Source: Rhodopseudomonas palustris JSC-3b (GTDB taxonomy: Bacteria; Pseudomonadota; Alphaproteobacteria; Rhizobiales; Xanthobacteraceae). Taken from it: DNA of 64,000 nucleotides. Position numbers and translations under genes: made by a program. Under the pieces are notes generated by a model. It did no database searches, was not told where the DNA came from, and saw only the letters and a program-made list of their open reading frames with translations. Shown one piece after another: positions 55,214 to 63,904 of the stretch. The first letter of the stretch is position 1; each line of letters begins with the position of its first letter. The stretch covers positions 2,444,119 to 2,508,118 of the forward strand of contig KI632513.1 of NCBI GenBank assembly GCA_000504425.1, given 5' to 3'.

Positions 55214-55867
55214 ATGTCAACGTTGATGGCTCCGTCGATTTCCACCTACCCGCGCCGGGTTGTTCCACCCATTAGCACCTGCAGCGAGGTCCGTTCTCCC
55301 CCCACCTCGCTGCTGCCCCGTGGCCGCGCCCTGTTCTGGGAAGGCGATCACCACGCCGACAAGATTTTGATTGTCGAAGGGGTGGTGCGTGCGGTCCGCT
55401 TGCTGGAGAATGGAAACCGGCAAATCCTGGCTTTTTATTGGCCGGGTGACGTTGTCAGGCCCACTCAGGCGTCCTGCCAGCAATTTACCGCCGAGGCAGT
55501 GACCAACTGCCGCGTGGTGCGCTCGCCGGTGGCGTCGATCTGCCAGTCTGGCGAACCCTGCGGCGCCCATCAGGTGCTGACCGATACGCTGTCGCTGGTG
55601 GTGACCATGAGCCAGAAGAACAGCGTCGCCCGGATCGCCGCGTTCCTGCTGCGCATCCGCCGCCATCTGCCGACCGATCCCAAGCGGCCGCATGCGCTGT
55701 TGATGATGATCCCGCGCGCCGACATCGCCGATCACGTCGGCACCTCACTGGAAACGGTGTGCCGCACCTTGGCTGAGTTCAAGGCCAAGGGGCTGATCGA
55801 TATGCCGAACCGCAAGACCATCACCTATCTGAACCTGCCCGGCCTGATCCGCATCGCCGGGGACTAG
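55214..55867 (+). CDS. Crp/Fnr-family transcription regulator
   Basis: 217 residues from ATG 55214 (GAGGG 8 nt upstream). A cyclic-nucleotide-binding-like beta-barrel (about 35-120; GRALFWEGDHHADKILIVEG) is followed by the long dimerisation helix and a C-terminal winged helix. The recognition helix is TSLETVCRTLAEFKAKGLI, with E180, C183 and R184 at the positions of FNR E209, S212 and R213. No N-terminal FNR-type cysteine cluster is present, so oxygen sensing through [4Fe-4S] is unlikely. It is followed 39 bp later by the priming sugar transferase gene. Confidence 0.9.
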   Translation: MSTLMAPSISTYPRRVVPPISTCSEVRSPPTSLLPRGRALFWEGDHHADKILIVEGVVRAVRLLENGNRQILAFYWPGDVVRPTQASCQQFTAEAVTNCRVVRSPVASICQSGEPCGAHQVLTDTLSLVVTMSQKNSVARIAAFLLRIRRHLPTDPKRPHALLMMIPRADIADHVGTSLETVCRTLAEFKAKGLIDMPNRKTITYLNLPGLIRIAGD

Positions 55868-55906
55868 CTGCGACGCCAACCGACCATTGTTCCGGAGGAG
55901 CCTGAG

Positions 55907-57388
55907 ATGTCTCATGTGCGCAATGCCGGTTCTCAGCCTGGTGTCATCGGTCGCCTGGCGGCCGAGCCTGTCAAAGTGCCCGCTTCGCTGAGCGTGCTGA
56001 CGCCGCTGGTGGCGCTGTTCGATCTGGCATGGATCGCCATGCTCGGCGGCGTCGCCGGCTTGATCTATGAGCTGGCGTCGCAAGCGGTCGGCGCCAGTGC
56101 CGGCAGCGGCGGCGATCTCGAACAGCAGATCGGCATCGGCCTCGCGGTCGCGCTGCTATTCTCGGCGTTCGGCCACGCCAGCGGTCTGTACAAGACCGAC
56201 AATCTGGTGCGGCGCTACTGGCAGGTGACGCGGGCCACACTGGTCTGGCTGTCGGTGTTCCTGTTCCTGGCGTGCCTGGCTTTTCTGCTCAAAGTTGGCG
56301 CGTCGTTCTCGCGCGGCCAGGTTCTCTCGTTGTTCGTCACTGGGCTGTTCGGCGTCGCTGCCACGCGGCTGTTGATCGTCGACATCTGTGGCCGGGTGAT
56401 CCGGTCCGGCGCGTTCCGGCCGAACCGGCTGGTGCTGGTCGGGCTCGCCGAGGAATTCTGTAGTAATCCGGCGTTGCCGCGCTTGGCTGATTACGGCCAC
56501 AGCGTTCAGGCGAAATTCGCGCTGCCGGCGAGCAACAGCCCGGTCGATCTCGAAGAACGCCAGCAGCTGATCCGCGAAGTGATCCGCCGGGTGCGGGAAA
56601 CCGGCGCCGACGAGATCGTGCTGGCGATCCCCTGGACCTTGCCGGAGCTGATCCACGACACCGAGCGCGCGCTACGCGTGCTGCCGGTGCCGATCAAGCT
56701 GGTGCCCGATAGTTCGATCTGCCGGGTGCTGGATCGTCCGGTGTGCGAACTCGGGCCGACGAAGGCAGTGCAATTGCAGCGCGCGCCGCTCAGCGGGGCG
56801 CAGCGTGCGCTCAAGCAGGGCATCGACCGCGTGTTGGCGGCCTCCGGCATCGTCGCTCTGCTGCCGCTATTCGCGGTGATTGGCGCGGCGGTGCGGCTGG
56901 AATCGAGCGGGCCAGCGCTGTTCCTGCAGCAGCGGGTCGGCTTCAACGGCCGCCCGTTCCGGATCTACAAGTTCCGCACCATGACCACGGTCGATGACGG
57001 CGCCGTGATCGTGCAGGCCACCCGCAATGACAAGCGCGTCACCAGCCTCGGCCAGTTGCTGCGCAAGCTCAGCATCGACGAGATCCCGCAGCTCTTCAAT
57101 GTGCTGCGCGGCGAGATGTCATTGGTCGGACCGCGGCCGCACGCGCTGGCGCACGACACCGAATATGACCGGCTGATCGCGAGCTACGCGCAGCGCCACA
57201 AGATGAAGCCGGGCATCACTGGCTGGGCGCAGATCAATGGCTTCCGCGGCGAAACACCTGAACTTGGCATGATGCAACGCCGGGTGGAGAGCGATCTGTG
57301 GTACATCGAATCCTGGTCGCTGTGGCTCGATATCAGGATTCTGCTCGCGACCGTGATCCATGTGATGAAATCCGATCGCGCCTATTAG
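55907..57388 (+). CDS. Polyprenyl-phosphate sugar-1-phosphate transferase (priming enzyme)
   Basis: 493 residues; GGAGGAG precedes ATG 55907. Four N-terminal membrane segments (about 25-160) and a CoA-binding-like central domain are followed by one more membrane helix (IDRVLAASGIVALLPLFAVI) and the bacterial sugar transferase domain: YKFRTM, RKLSIDEIPQLFNVLRGEMS, LVGPRP and KPGITGWAQI. It loads the first sugar phosphate onto undecaprenyl phosphate to start each repeat unit (WcaJ/GumD type). Confidence 0.93.
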   Translation: MSHVRNAGSQPGVIGRLAAEPVKVPASLSVLTPLVALFDLAWIAMLGGVAGLIYELASQAVGASAGSGGDLEQQIGIGLAVALLFSAFGHASGLYKTDNLVRRYWQVTRATLVWLSVFLFLACLAFLLKVGASFSRGQVLSLFVTGLFGVAATRLLIVDICGRVIRSGAFRPNRLVLVGLAEEFCSNPALPRLADYGHSVQAKFALPASNSPVDLEERQQLIREVIRRVRETGADEIVLAIPWTLPELIHDTERALRVLPVPIKLVPDSSICRVLDRPVCELGPTKAVQLQRAPLSGAQRALKQGIDRVLAASGIVALLPLFAVIGAAVRLESSGPALFLQQRVGFNGRPFRIYKFRTMTTVDDGAVIVQATRNDKRVTSLGQLLRKLSIDEIPQLFNVLRGEMSLVGPRPHALAHDTEYDRLIASYAQRHKMKPGITGWAQINGFRGETPELGMMQRRVESDLWYIESWSLWLDIRILLATVIHVMKSDRAY

Positions 57389-57438
57389 CGCAGCGAGGCA
57401 AGGCGTCCGGCTGTGTTCGCCAATCGCTTGCCCCGGGT

Positions 57439-57458
57439 GGTTCCGGTCCGCCGGAACC
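57439..57458 (+). terminator. Hairpin after the priming transferase gene
   Basis: GGTTCCGG TCCG CCGGAACC, an 8-bp perfect stem 50 bp past the stop, without a T-run. Possible terminator or mRNA end stabiliser. Confidence 0.4.
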
Positions 57459-57670
57459 GCCCGGAACCGGGTCCGCCGCTCAGCAGCCAAACGGAGGCCA
57501 AGTTCCGCCCAAGTTCCGCTGACAGGAACCGGCCATATCCGATCACGGTGTCCCCTTGTTCGATCCACACCGCCGCCTCAATTAATCGTTAACAGCTCTG
57601 TCCGGATACTGCTGGCGTCGTCTCACCGCGATTCGCGTCATAGCGGGTCACAGTTCTCAGGACGCCTGTC

Positions 57671-57814
57671 ATGCTCTGGTATCATCACGTCTTCGTGCTG
57701 TGGGTGCTTGCTCATATGGTCTGGGCGGCTGTGGTGCTGCAGCGCGAATGGCGGCGCAGCCGGCTTCCCGAGGCCCCGCTCGCCAGCGACAACTTCGACA
57801 AGGCCTATCCGTAG
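57671..57814 (+). CDS. Small membrane protein, 47 residues
   Basis: The ORF MLWYHHVFVLWVLAHMVWAA starts 8 nt after AGGA. One hydrophobic helix (about 6-24) is followed by a basic stretch (REWRRSRLP) and an acidic end. Too short for confident identification, but start, ribosome site and composition are coherent. It sits between the priming transferase and another small membrane protein. Confidence 0.45.
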   Translation: MLWYHHVFVLWVLAHMVWAAVVLQREWRRSRLPEAPLASDNFDKAYP

Positions 57815-57978
57815 CGCGCTGCTGCTGCGGGCGCGGCCGCAGCTCTGGCGACGCCATCCTTCGTCAATCGGCTTAGGCTGGCGCACGCTGCGTCTTGCTG
57901 CGCGCGCCCGACTGCCGCAAACAGCCACCTCCTGCCTCGCCATGACGTGTTAATGCGCTGGCTGCGCCAACGCTGTTA

Positions 57979-57992
57979 TTGACAGTTGTCAG
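57979..57992. promoter_or_regulatory. Near-match to TTGAC-N4-GTCAA
   Basis: TTGACAGTTGTCAG, one mismatch, 57 bp upstream of the small membrane protein that precedes rfbC. Confidence 0.45.
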
Positions 57993-58049
57993 ATTGCGCC
58001 GGTCCGCCACCGCTATCGTCCTGCATCATGGCAATGCATGGAGGGTCGC

Positions 58050-58238
58050 GTGTCGCAAACCGATCAACTCGATCAGCGCTTTGCGCCGACGGATGGCGCG
58101 CTGGTCGCCTCCCCGCCGCGCCCCACTCATCGGCTCTGGCCGGCCGCGGTGATCGCGCTGGCGCTCGGCTCAACCGTGATCTGGATCTACTTCCTGTGCT
58201 GGTTGCTGATCCGCATGATCACCTCGCTCGTGCTTTGA
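58050..58238 (+). CDS. Small single-helix membrane protein, 62 residues
   Basis: GTG start at 58050, with GGAGGG at 58040-58045; an ATG at 58038 lacks a ribosome site. One hydrophobic helix at about 32-60 (AAVIALALGSTVIWIYFLCW). It lies 21 bp before rfbC and probably shares its message. Function unknown. Confidence 0.55.
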   Translation: MSQTDQLDQRFAPTDGALVASPPRPTHRLWPAAVIALALGSTVIWIYFLCWLLIRMITSLVL

Positions 58239-58259
58239 TCACGACGGCCGGGCCCCACC

Positions 58260-58835
58260 ATGATCGTCACCGAAACCGCCCTTGCTGGCGCTTACACGAT
58301 CGATGTCGAACGTCACGAAGACGAACGCGGCCATTTCGGCCGCGTGTTCTGCACTGACGAATTCGCAGCGCATGGGCTCGACTTCACCGTCGCCCAGGCC
58401 AGCCTCAGTTACAACCGGCGCAGCGGCACGCTGCGCGGCATGCATTTTCAGTTTCCGCCCGATGCCGAAACTAAATACGTGCGCTGCACCAGGGGCGCGA
58501 TCTTTGACGTGATCATCGATCTGCGCCCCGAATCCCCGACCTATCTGCGCCATGTCAGCGCAATTCTCTCGGCGAACAACAGCCGCGGCCTCTATATCCC
58601 GAAGCGGTTCGCGCACGGCTTTCTGACGCTGGTCGATGATACCGAAGTGTCCTACCTGATCGGCGAGGCTTACGCGCCTAATGCTTCCGGCGGCCTCAAC
58701 TACGCTGATCCGCTGCTTGCCATCGCCTGGCCCTTGCCGATTACTGTGATTTCCGAACGCGACCGCAACTGGGCACCGATCGCAGCCGATGGCGATGACC
58801 GGCTTGCCCGCATGGATCTTATGGCCTCGGCCTAG
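58260..58835 (+). CDS. rfbC: dTDP-4-dehydrorhamnose 3,5-epimerase family protein
   Basis: 191 residues, RmlC-type cupin: GTLRGMHFQ (catalytic His), VFDVIIDLR-like IFDVIIDLRPESPTY, KRFAHGFLTL. It epimerises 4-keto-6-deoxy sugars at C3 and C5. No rmlA, rmlB or rmlD is present, so the substrate may be CDP- rather than dTDP-linked, consistent with rfbF and the downstream C-methyltransferase. The symbol follows family usage. Confidence 0.9.
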   Translation: MIVTETALAGAYTIDVERHEDERGHFGRVFCTDEFAAHGLDFTVAQASLSYNRRSGTLRGMHFQFPPDAETKYVRCTRGAIFDVIIDLRPESPTYLRHVSAILSANNSRGLYIPKRFAHGFLTLVDDTEVSYLIGEAYAPNASGGLNYADPLLAIAWPLPITVISERDRNWAPIAADGDDRLARMDLMASA

Positions 58836-58927
58836 TCGTCAGCTCGCGCCGATCCGAGCGCCCGTCATGACTATTCTACTCCTGCCGCAACACTGCTCGC
58901 ACCACTTGCTGCAACATCGCCATCGAC

Positions 58928-58941
58928 TTGACGGCCGTCAA
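58928..58941. promoter_or_regulatory. TTGAC-N4-GTCAA palindrome, exact copy 3
   Basis: TTGACGGCCGTCAA, itself a perfect 14-bp palindrome, 77 bp upstream of the C-methyltransferase start. Confidence 0.55.
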
Positions 58942-59018
58942 CTAATGCAAGCGCGGTCCACTTAACCTCAACTCATCCTGAAACAACGAGCATCACAACT
59001 GCCAGATAGGAGCACCCG

Positions 59019-60314
59019 ATGTTGAGCAACGACACCGCCATTCACACGCTTGACGTCGGAACCATGCCGCCGATCTCGCATGCTCATGGCGGCTGCCGTT
59101 TCTGCGGCACACCGCTCGAACATGTGTTTGTCGATCTCGGCCAGTCGCCGCTCGCCAATACGTATCTCAAGCCCGATCAGGTCAGCCAGGACGAGCGGTT
59201 CTTTCCGCTGCGGGTCTATGTGTGCGAAAAATGCCTGCTGGTGCAGCTCGAGGAATGGGAAAGCCCGGACGCGATCTTCAGCGACTACGCTTATTTCTCA
59301 TCCTATAGCGAATCCTGGCTGCGCCATGCCGAGGCCTATGTCGCCTCGGTGGCGGCGCGCTTTGAACTGAACGCACGCAGCCGCGTGGTCGAGATCGCCA
59401 GCAATGACGGTTACCTCCTGCAGTATTTCGTGGATCGCGACATCCCGGTGCTCGGCATCGAACCAGCGCAGAACGTCGCGGCGGTAGCGCGCGCCAAGGG
59501 TATCCCGACAAGGGTGGAATTCTTCGGCGAGGCCAATGCCCGCAAGTTGCGCCGCGAAGGAATGCGCGCTGATCTTCTGATCGGCAACAATGTGCTGGCG
59601 CACGTGCCCAATCTCAATGATTTCGTCAGCGGCCTGCGCGTGCTGCTTGCTGACCATGGCATCATCACCATGGAGTTTCCGCATCTGATGCGGCTCTATG
59701 CCGAGTGCCAGCTCGACACCATCTATCATGAGCATTTCTCGTATTTTTCGCTGCTGACCGTCGAGCGGATTTTCGCCGCGCATGGCCTGACGATCTTCGA
59801 TGTCGAGGAGCTGAGCACCCATGGCGGCTCGCTGCGCATCTATGCCCAGCACACCAATCGCGGCCGCCAGCCGATATCCGCGCGCGTGGAATCGTTGCGC
59901 AACCGCGAGATCGACGCCGGTTTCGATACGCTCAGCGGCTATCTCGCCTTCGATCAGCGCGCGCAGCGCACCAAGCAGACCTTGCTGGACTTCCTGCACG
60001 CCGCCAAGCGCGCCGGCAAGACCGTGGTCGGCTATGGCGCACCGGCCAAGGGCAACACGCTGCTGAATTTCTGCGGCGTCGGCACCGATCTGATCGACTA
60101 TACGGTGGACCGCAATCCGCACAAGCAAGGCCGGCTGCTGCCGGGCACCCATATCCCGATCTACGAACCGGAGCGGATCGGCGTCACCAAGCCGGATTAC
60201 ATCCTGATCCTGCCGTGGAATCTGAAAAACGAGATCATGGCGCAGCTCGCTTTCGCGCGCGACTGGGGCTGTCAGTTCGCGATCCCGATTCCGGAGACCC
60301 ATCTCATTCCGTGA
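59019..60314 (+). CDS. Nucleotide-sugar C-methyltransferase (TylC3/NovU type)
   Basis: 431 residues; AGGAG precedes ATG 59019. Three parts are visible. A zinc-binding N-terminal domain (CRFCGTPLEHVFVDLGQSP, CEKCLLVQL) comes first. A SAM-binding Rossmann domain follows (RVVEIASNDGYLLQYF). The C-terminal Methyltransf_14-like domain has KTVVGYGAPAKGNTLLN. Enzymes of this arrangement add a methyl group to carbon 3 or 5 of a 4-keto-deoxy NDP-sugar, giving branched sugars. It suggests that the local polysaccharide contains a C-methylated deoxyhexose. Confidence 0.9.
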   Translation: MLSNDTAIHTLDVGTMPPISHAHGGCRFCGTPLEHVFVDLGQSPLANTYLKPDQVSQDERFFPLRVYVCEKCLLVQLEEWESPDAIFSDYAYFSSYSESWLRHAEAYVASVAARFELNARSRVVEIASNDGYLLQYFVDRDIPVLGIEPAQNVAAVARAKGIPTRVEFFGEANARKLRREGMRADLLIGNNVLAHVPNLNDFVSGLRVLLADHGIITMEFPHLMRLYAECQLDTIYHEHFSYFSLLTVERIFAAHGLTIFDVEELSTHGGSLRIYAQHTNRGRQPISARVESLRNREIDAGFDTLSGYLAFDQRAQRTKQTLLDFLHAAKRAGKTVVGYGAPAKGNTLLNFCGVGTDLIDYTVDRNPHKQGRLLPGTHIPIYEPERIGVTKPDYILILPWNLKNEIMAQLAFARDWGCQFAIPIPETHLIP

Positions 60315-60347
60315 CGGGTTCACTGCGTTTCACAGCGAGGACTGCCC

Positions 60348-61682
60348 ATGCACGGCACCACCCGCGGCAAAGCCGGCACCAGTGCGGCGCCGGCCGCTGA
60401 TCTCTCAGCCGACCATGGCGAGGCCATGCATCGGTTGGTCACCGAGCTTTATCCGCTGTGCCGCAGCATCACCGGCGATGGTGTCCGGCAGACATTGGCC
60501 ACACTGCTCGATTTCATTCCGCTCAATGTCTGCGAAGTGCCGTCCGGCATGGAGGTGTTCGACTGGACCGTGCCGCAGGAATGGAACATCCGCGACGCCT
60601 ATATAAAGAACAGCGCTGGCGAACGGGTGGTCGATTTCCGCGCCCATAATCTGCATGTGGTCGGCTACAGCACGCCGATCAACGCGCGCATGACGCTGGC
60701 CGAGCTGCGGCCGCATCTGTTCTCCGATCCCGCCCATCCGGATTGGATTCCGTATCGCACCTCCTATTACAAGGAGACCTGGGGCTTCTGTCTGTCGCAT
60801 CGCCAGCTGGAAGCGCTGCCCGAGGACGACTATCAGGTGGTGATCGACTCCAGCCTGGAGCCCGGGCACCTGACCTATGGCGAACTGGTGCTACGCGGCA
60901 GCAGCACCGATGAAGTGTTGATCTCATGCCATGTCTGCCATCCCTCGCTCGCCAATGACAATCTCTCGGGCATCGCGGTCGCGACCGCGCTGGCGCAGCA
61001 GCTGGCAGCGCGTGAGCTGCGCTATACGTATCGGCTGCTGTTCATTCCCGGCACGATCGGCGCCATCACCTGGGCGGCACTGCGCCAGGCGCATCTTGGA
61101 AAGATCAAGCATGGCTTCGTGCTGACCTGTGTCGGCGATGGCGGCCACGCCACCTACAAGGTCAGCCGCCGCGGCAATGCCGAGATCGATCAGACCTGGC
61201 GCTATGTGCTGCAGCAGAGCGGCGGCGCGTTCGAGATCTTGCCATTCTCGCCGTTTGGCTATGACGAGCGGCAATTCTGTTCGCCGGGCCTCAATCTGCC
61301 GGTCGGCTGCTTGATGCGTACGCCGCACGGCAAGTTCCCGGAATATCACACCTCGGCCGATAACGCGTCCTTTGTGCGCCCCGAGGGGCTGCACGACACG
61401 CTGCAATTGGCGCTAACCACGATCGACGTCATTGAAAACAATCGTCGCTATCGCAACCAGAAGCCGATGTGCGAACCACGGCTCGGCAAATACGGGCTGT
61501 ACAGCTCGATCGGCGGGCAATCGGCCAGCGACTATCAGATGGCGCTGCTCTGGCTGCTCAATATGTCCGACGGCGACCACACGGTACTTGATATTGCCGA
61601 GCGCGCGGCGCTGCCCTGGGACCTGATCAAACAGGCTACCCAAGCATTGCTCGCGGCCGAGCTGCTGAAAGCGGCGGACTGA
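60348..61682 (+). CDS. DUF4910 aminopeptidase-like protein
   Basis: 444 residues. The M28-like metal site is visible: SCHVCHPSLANDNLSG, and the later PEYHTSADN. The N-terminal DUF2172-like part (LYPLCRSITGDGVRQTL) and a C-terminal winged helix (VLDIAERAALPWDLI) complete the family. It is commonly encoded beside sugar C-methyltransferases and RmlC-like epimerases in polysaccharide clusters, where its substrate is unknown; peptidase activity is not assured. It lies 33 bp after the methyltransferase. Confidence 0.82.
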   Translation: MHGTTRGKAGTSAAPAADLSADHGEAMHRLVTELYPLCRSITGDGVRQTLATLLDFIPLNVCEVPSGMEVFDWTVPQEWNIRDAYIKNSAGERVVDFRAHNLHVVGYSTPINARMTLAELRPHLFSDPAHPDWIPYRTSYYKETWGFCLSHRQLEALPEDDYQVVIDSSLEPGHLTYGELVLRGSSTDEVLISCHVCHPSLANDNLSGIAVATALAQQLAARELRYTYRLLFIPGTIGAITWAALRQAHLGKIKHGFVLTCVGDGGHATYKVSRRGNAEIDQTWRYVLQQSGGAFEILPFSPFGYDERQFCSPGLNLPVGCLMRTPHGKFPEYHTSADNASFVRPEGLHDTLQLALTTIDVIENNRRYRNQKPMCEPRLGKYGLYSSIGGQSASDYQMALLWLLNMSDGDHTVLDIAERAALPWDLIKQATQALLAAELLKAAD

Positions 61683-61694
61683 ACGCTCGACAAT

Positions 61695-61738
61695 CGGCAT
61701 GCAGCGGTGCCCCTCGCCGCTGCATGCCGCTCTCTTTT
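61695..61738 (+). terminator. Terminator after the DUF4910 gene
   Basis: CGGCATGCAGCGG (61695-61707) and CCGCTGCATGCCG (61717-61729) form a perfect 13-bp stem followed by CTCTCTTTT. It lies between two convergent genes. Confidence 0.88.
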
Positions 61739-61759
61739 GGCATCACCGCCTGTTCGGCA

Positions 61760-63832
61760 TCACCGTTCACGCAGCGCGTCGTGGTGATAGCGCACCAGCG
61801 GCGACAGCAGATAGCTGATGATCCGGCGGGTGCCGCTCTTGATCTCCACCGTCACCGCCATGCCGGCCGTCAGCCGCACGCGCTTGTTGTCGATCTCCAT
61901 CTCGGTGCGATCGAGCGACACGCGCGCGGCATAGACCAGCTCTTGCCCGGCTGGCTCGCTGCCCGCAGAATCGCTGCCGATCATGCCGGGCGAGGACCGT
62001 TCGGGCGCCTTCGTGCGGGTGATCGCGTCGTGCGAAATGTTCAGCACCTTGCCCTGCAACGTGCCATAGCGCGTGAAGTTGAACGTATCGATCTTGATCG
62101 CGGCATCCTGGCCGACTTCGACAAAGCCGATGTCCCGGTTGGGAATGATGGCTTCGATCTCCAGCGCCGTTTCGCTGGGCACCACCACCATCAACGCCTG
62201 CGCCGGCGTCACCACACCGCCAATGGTGTGCACCGCCAGCTGCTGCACATTGCCGTCGATCGGCGCGGTCAGCTTCTGCAACCGGGTGCGTTGATCGGCC
62301 TTGATCACGTCCTGTTCCAGGGTCGAGACCTTCTGCTCGGCCTTGGCCAGCTCCTCGAACATCGCGCGCTCATATTCGGCGACCGCCTTGGCGGCGTTCT
62401 CATTGAGCATTGAGATGGCGGCATTGGCCTCGGTCAGCCGGCTCTGCTGCACCAAGACTTCCTGCTGCTGCGCCACCAGATCCTGGAGTTCGGTGAGGTA
62501 GGTGAGCTTGGAGCCGAGCTCCTTCTGATAAAGCTGCTCGCGGATCGCGACGCGCTGCTCGAGCGGCGCCAAGGTCGCTTTCAGCTTGTCGATCGAGGCG
62601 ATCGAAGTCGCCCGTTCGGCTTCCTTCTGCTTGAGCTGCTGATCGATCGACGCGAGCTTGGCCTTCTGCTCGGCGGTCTGGCTGATTAGAAAGCGGCGAT
62701 GCATGGCGATCGCGGTCGGTGACGCGCCGGGCGGCGGCTCGAATGCCGCGACTGGATCGGGCTTGCCGGACAGCGCCGCTTTCAGGCGCGCCACATCGAG
62801 CCGCGCGCCCATCAACTCGCTTTTCAGCCGTTCGAGATCGGCCTCGCTCATGGTGGTGTCGAGTTCCACCAGCGTATCTCCGCTGCGCACGATCTGGCCG
62901 TCGCGCACATGGATGGCGCGCACCACGCCGGTCTCGAATGGCTGAATGGTTTTGGTGCGGCCGCCCGGAATCACCTTGCCGGGCGCAATCGCGACGATAT
63001 CGACCGTGCCGATCGACGCCCATAGCAGCGCCACGCTGAACACCGCGGCAATGCTGATCGCAACCGCACGGCCGACTGGCGACGGCGGCGTTTCGACAAT
63101 CTCCAGCGCCGCCGGCAGGAACGCGATCTCGGCCGGCAGCCGCCGGTTCTGATCGCTGCGCAGCGCCAGCACCTTGTCGCGCAGCTGCTTGGCGTGGCTG
63201 GCGATCGCCACCGCCGGGGTGGTGGGCGGCGCGGCGATCGGCAGTGTCGTACTGCCTGGGCCGATATTTGGCGGAGTTTTCGGCGTGGGCTGGCCTCGCC
63301 GCTGCCACCACGCCTTGATGCTGTCGGCGAAGGCCGCCACGCTTGGCAGCTCGACGGCGCGCAGCCGCGCCATCAGCTGCTGCGCCGCGGCGCTGATCCG
63401 CTCGCGCCATTGATCAAGCGCACGCGGCTGCTCGGCAGGTTCGGCGGCTTCTTGGCCGATCACCACCAGCCGACCATCCCAGGCCTGCTCGAATTCGGCG
63501 CGGCTCATCACCGACGGTTTTGGCGAGTCCGGCCGCAACACCAGCGCGGAGTCGCCGGCGATCCGCCCCACAATCAAGAATTGGCCGCCGCGCAGCGCGG
63601 CGATGCCGGGCAGCTTCTGCTGCGCCAGCGCGTCCCAACCAATCTTCAGGCACACGGCACTGGCGCCCGCATGACGCGCCGCTTGCAGCATCTCGGGAAT
63701 GCCGACCGCGCGACCGCGCAGCGCGGCGCGCATGTCGTCGAGGCGCATATCCGCGCCCTGCAGCCGCAACAGGATTTCCAGGACAAACAATCCAGGATCG
63801 GGCTTGAACTGATGGTGCAACGGAATGGTCAT
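61760..63832 (-). CDS. HlyD-type membrane fusion protein fused to a C39-like domain
   Basis: 690 residues from ATG 63832; typical HlyD adaptors have ~430-480. Residues about 8-125 look like a C39 peptidase fold without catalysis: PDPGLFVLEILLRLQGADM has Pro where the catalytic Cys of DCG is expected, GGQFLIV has Gln in place of His, and the end MSRAEFEQAWDGRLVVI matches. A Pro-rich linker follows, then a membrane helix at 254-274, the lipoyl/beta-barrel start TKTIQPFETGVVRAIHVRDG, long coiled coils and a C-terminal HlyD motif. C39-like domains usually sit on the ABC component and hold substrate. It adjoins the ABC gene encoded upstream. Confidence 0.88.
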   Translation of the reverse strand: MTIPLHHQFKPDPGLFVLEILLRLQGADMRLDDMRAALRGRAVGIPEMLQAARHAGASAVCLKIGWDALAQQKLPGIAALRGGQFLIVGRIAGDSALVLRPDSPKPSVMSRAEFEQAWDGRLVVIGQEAAEPAEQPRALDQWRERISAAAQQLMARLRAVELPSVAAFADSIKAWWQRRGQPTPKTPPNIGPGSTTLPIAAPPTTPAVAIASHAKQLRDKVLALRSDQNRRLPAEIAFLPAALEIVETPPSPVGRAVAISIAAVFSVALLWASIGTVDIVAIAPGKVIPGGRTKTIQPFETGVVRAIHVRDGQIVRSGDTLVELDTTMSEADLERLKSELMGARLDVARLKAALSGKPDPVAAFEPPPGASPTAIAMHRRFLISQTAEQKAKLASIDQQLKQKEAERATSIASIDKLKATLAPLEQRVAIREQLYQKELGSKLTYLTELQDLVAQQQEVLVQQSRLTEANAAISMLNENAAKAVAEYERAMFEELAKAEQKVSTLEQDVIKADQRTRLQKLTAPIDGNVQQLAVHTIGGVVTPAQALMVVVPSETALEIEAIIPNRDIGFVEVGQDAAIKIDTFNFTRYGTLQGKVLNISHDAITRTKAPERSSPGMIGSDSAGSEPAGQELVYAARVSLDRTEMEIDNKRVRLTAGMAVTVEIKSGTRRIISYLLSPLVRYHHDALRER

Positions 63833-63904
63833 TGTTGGCTCTGCATCGATTGACGACAGACGCGCAGGCTCACGGCCCGCGCCGGTTCTCACGCAGCGTT
63901 GGCG

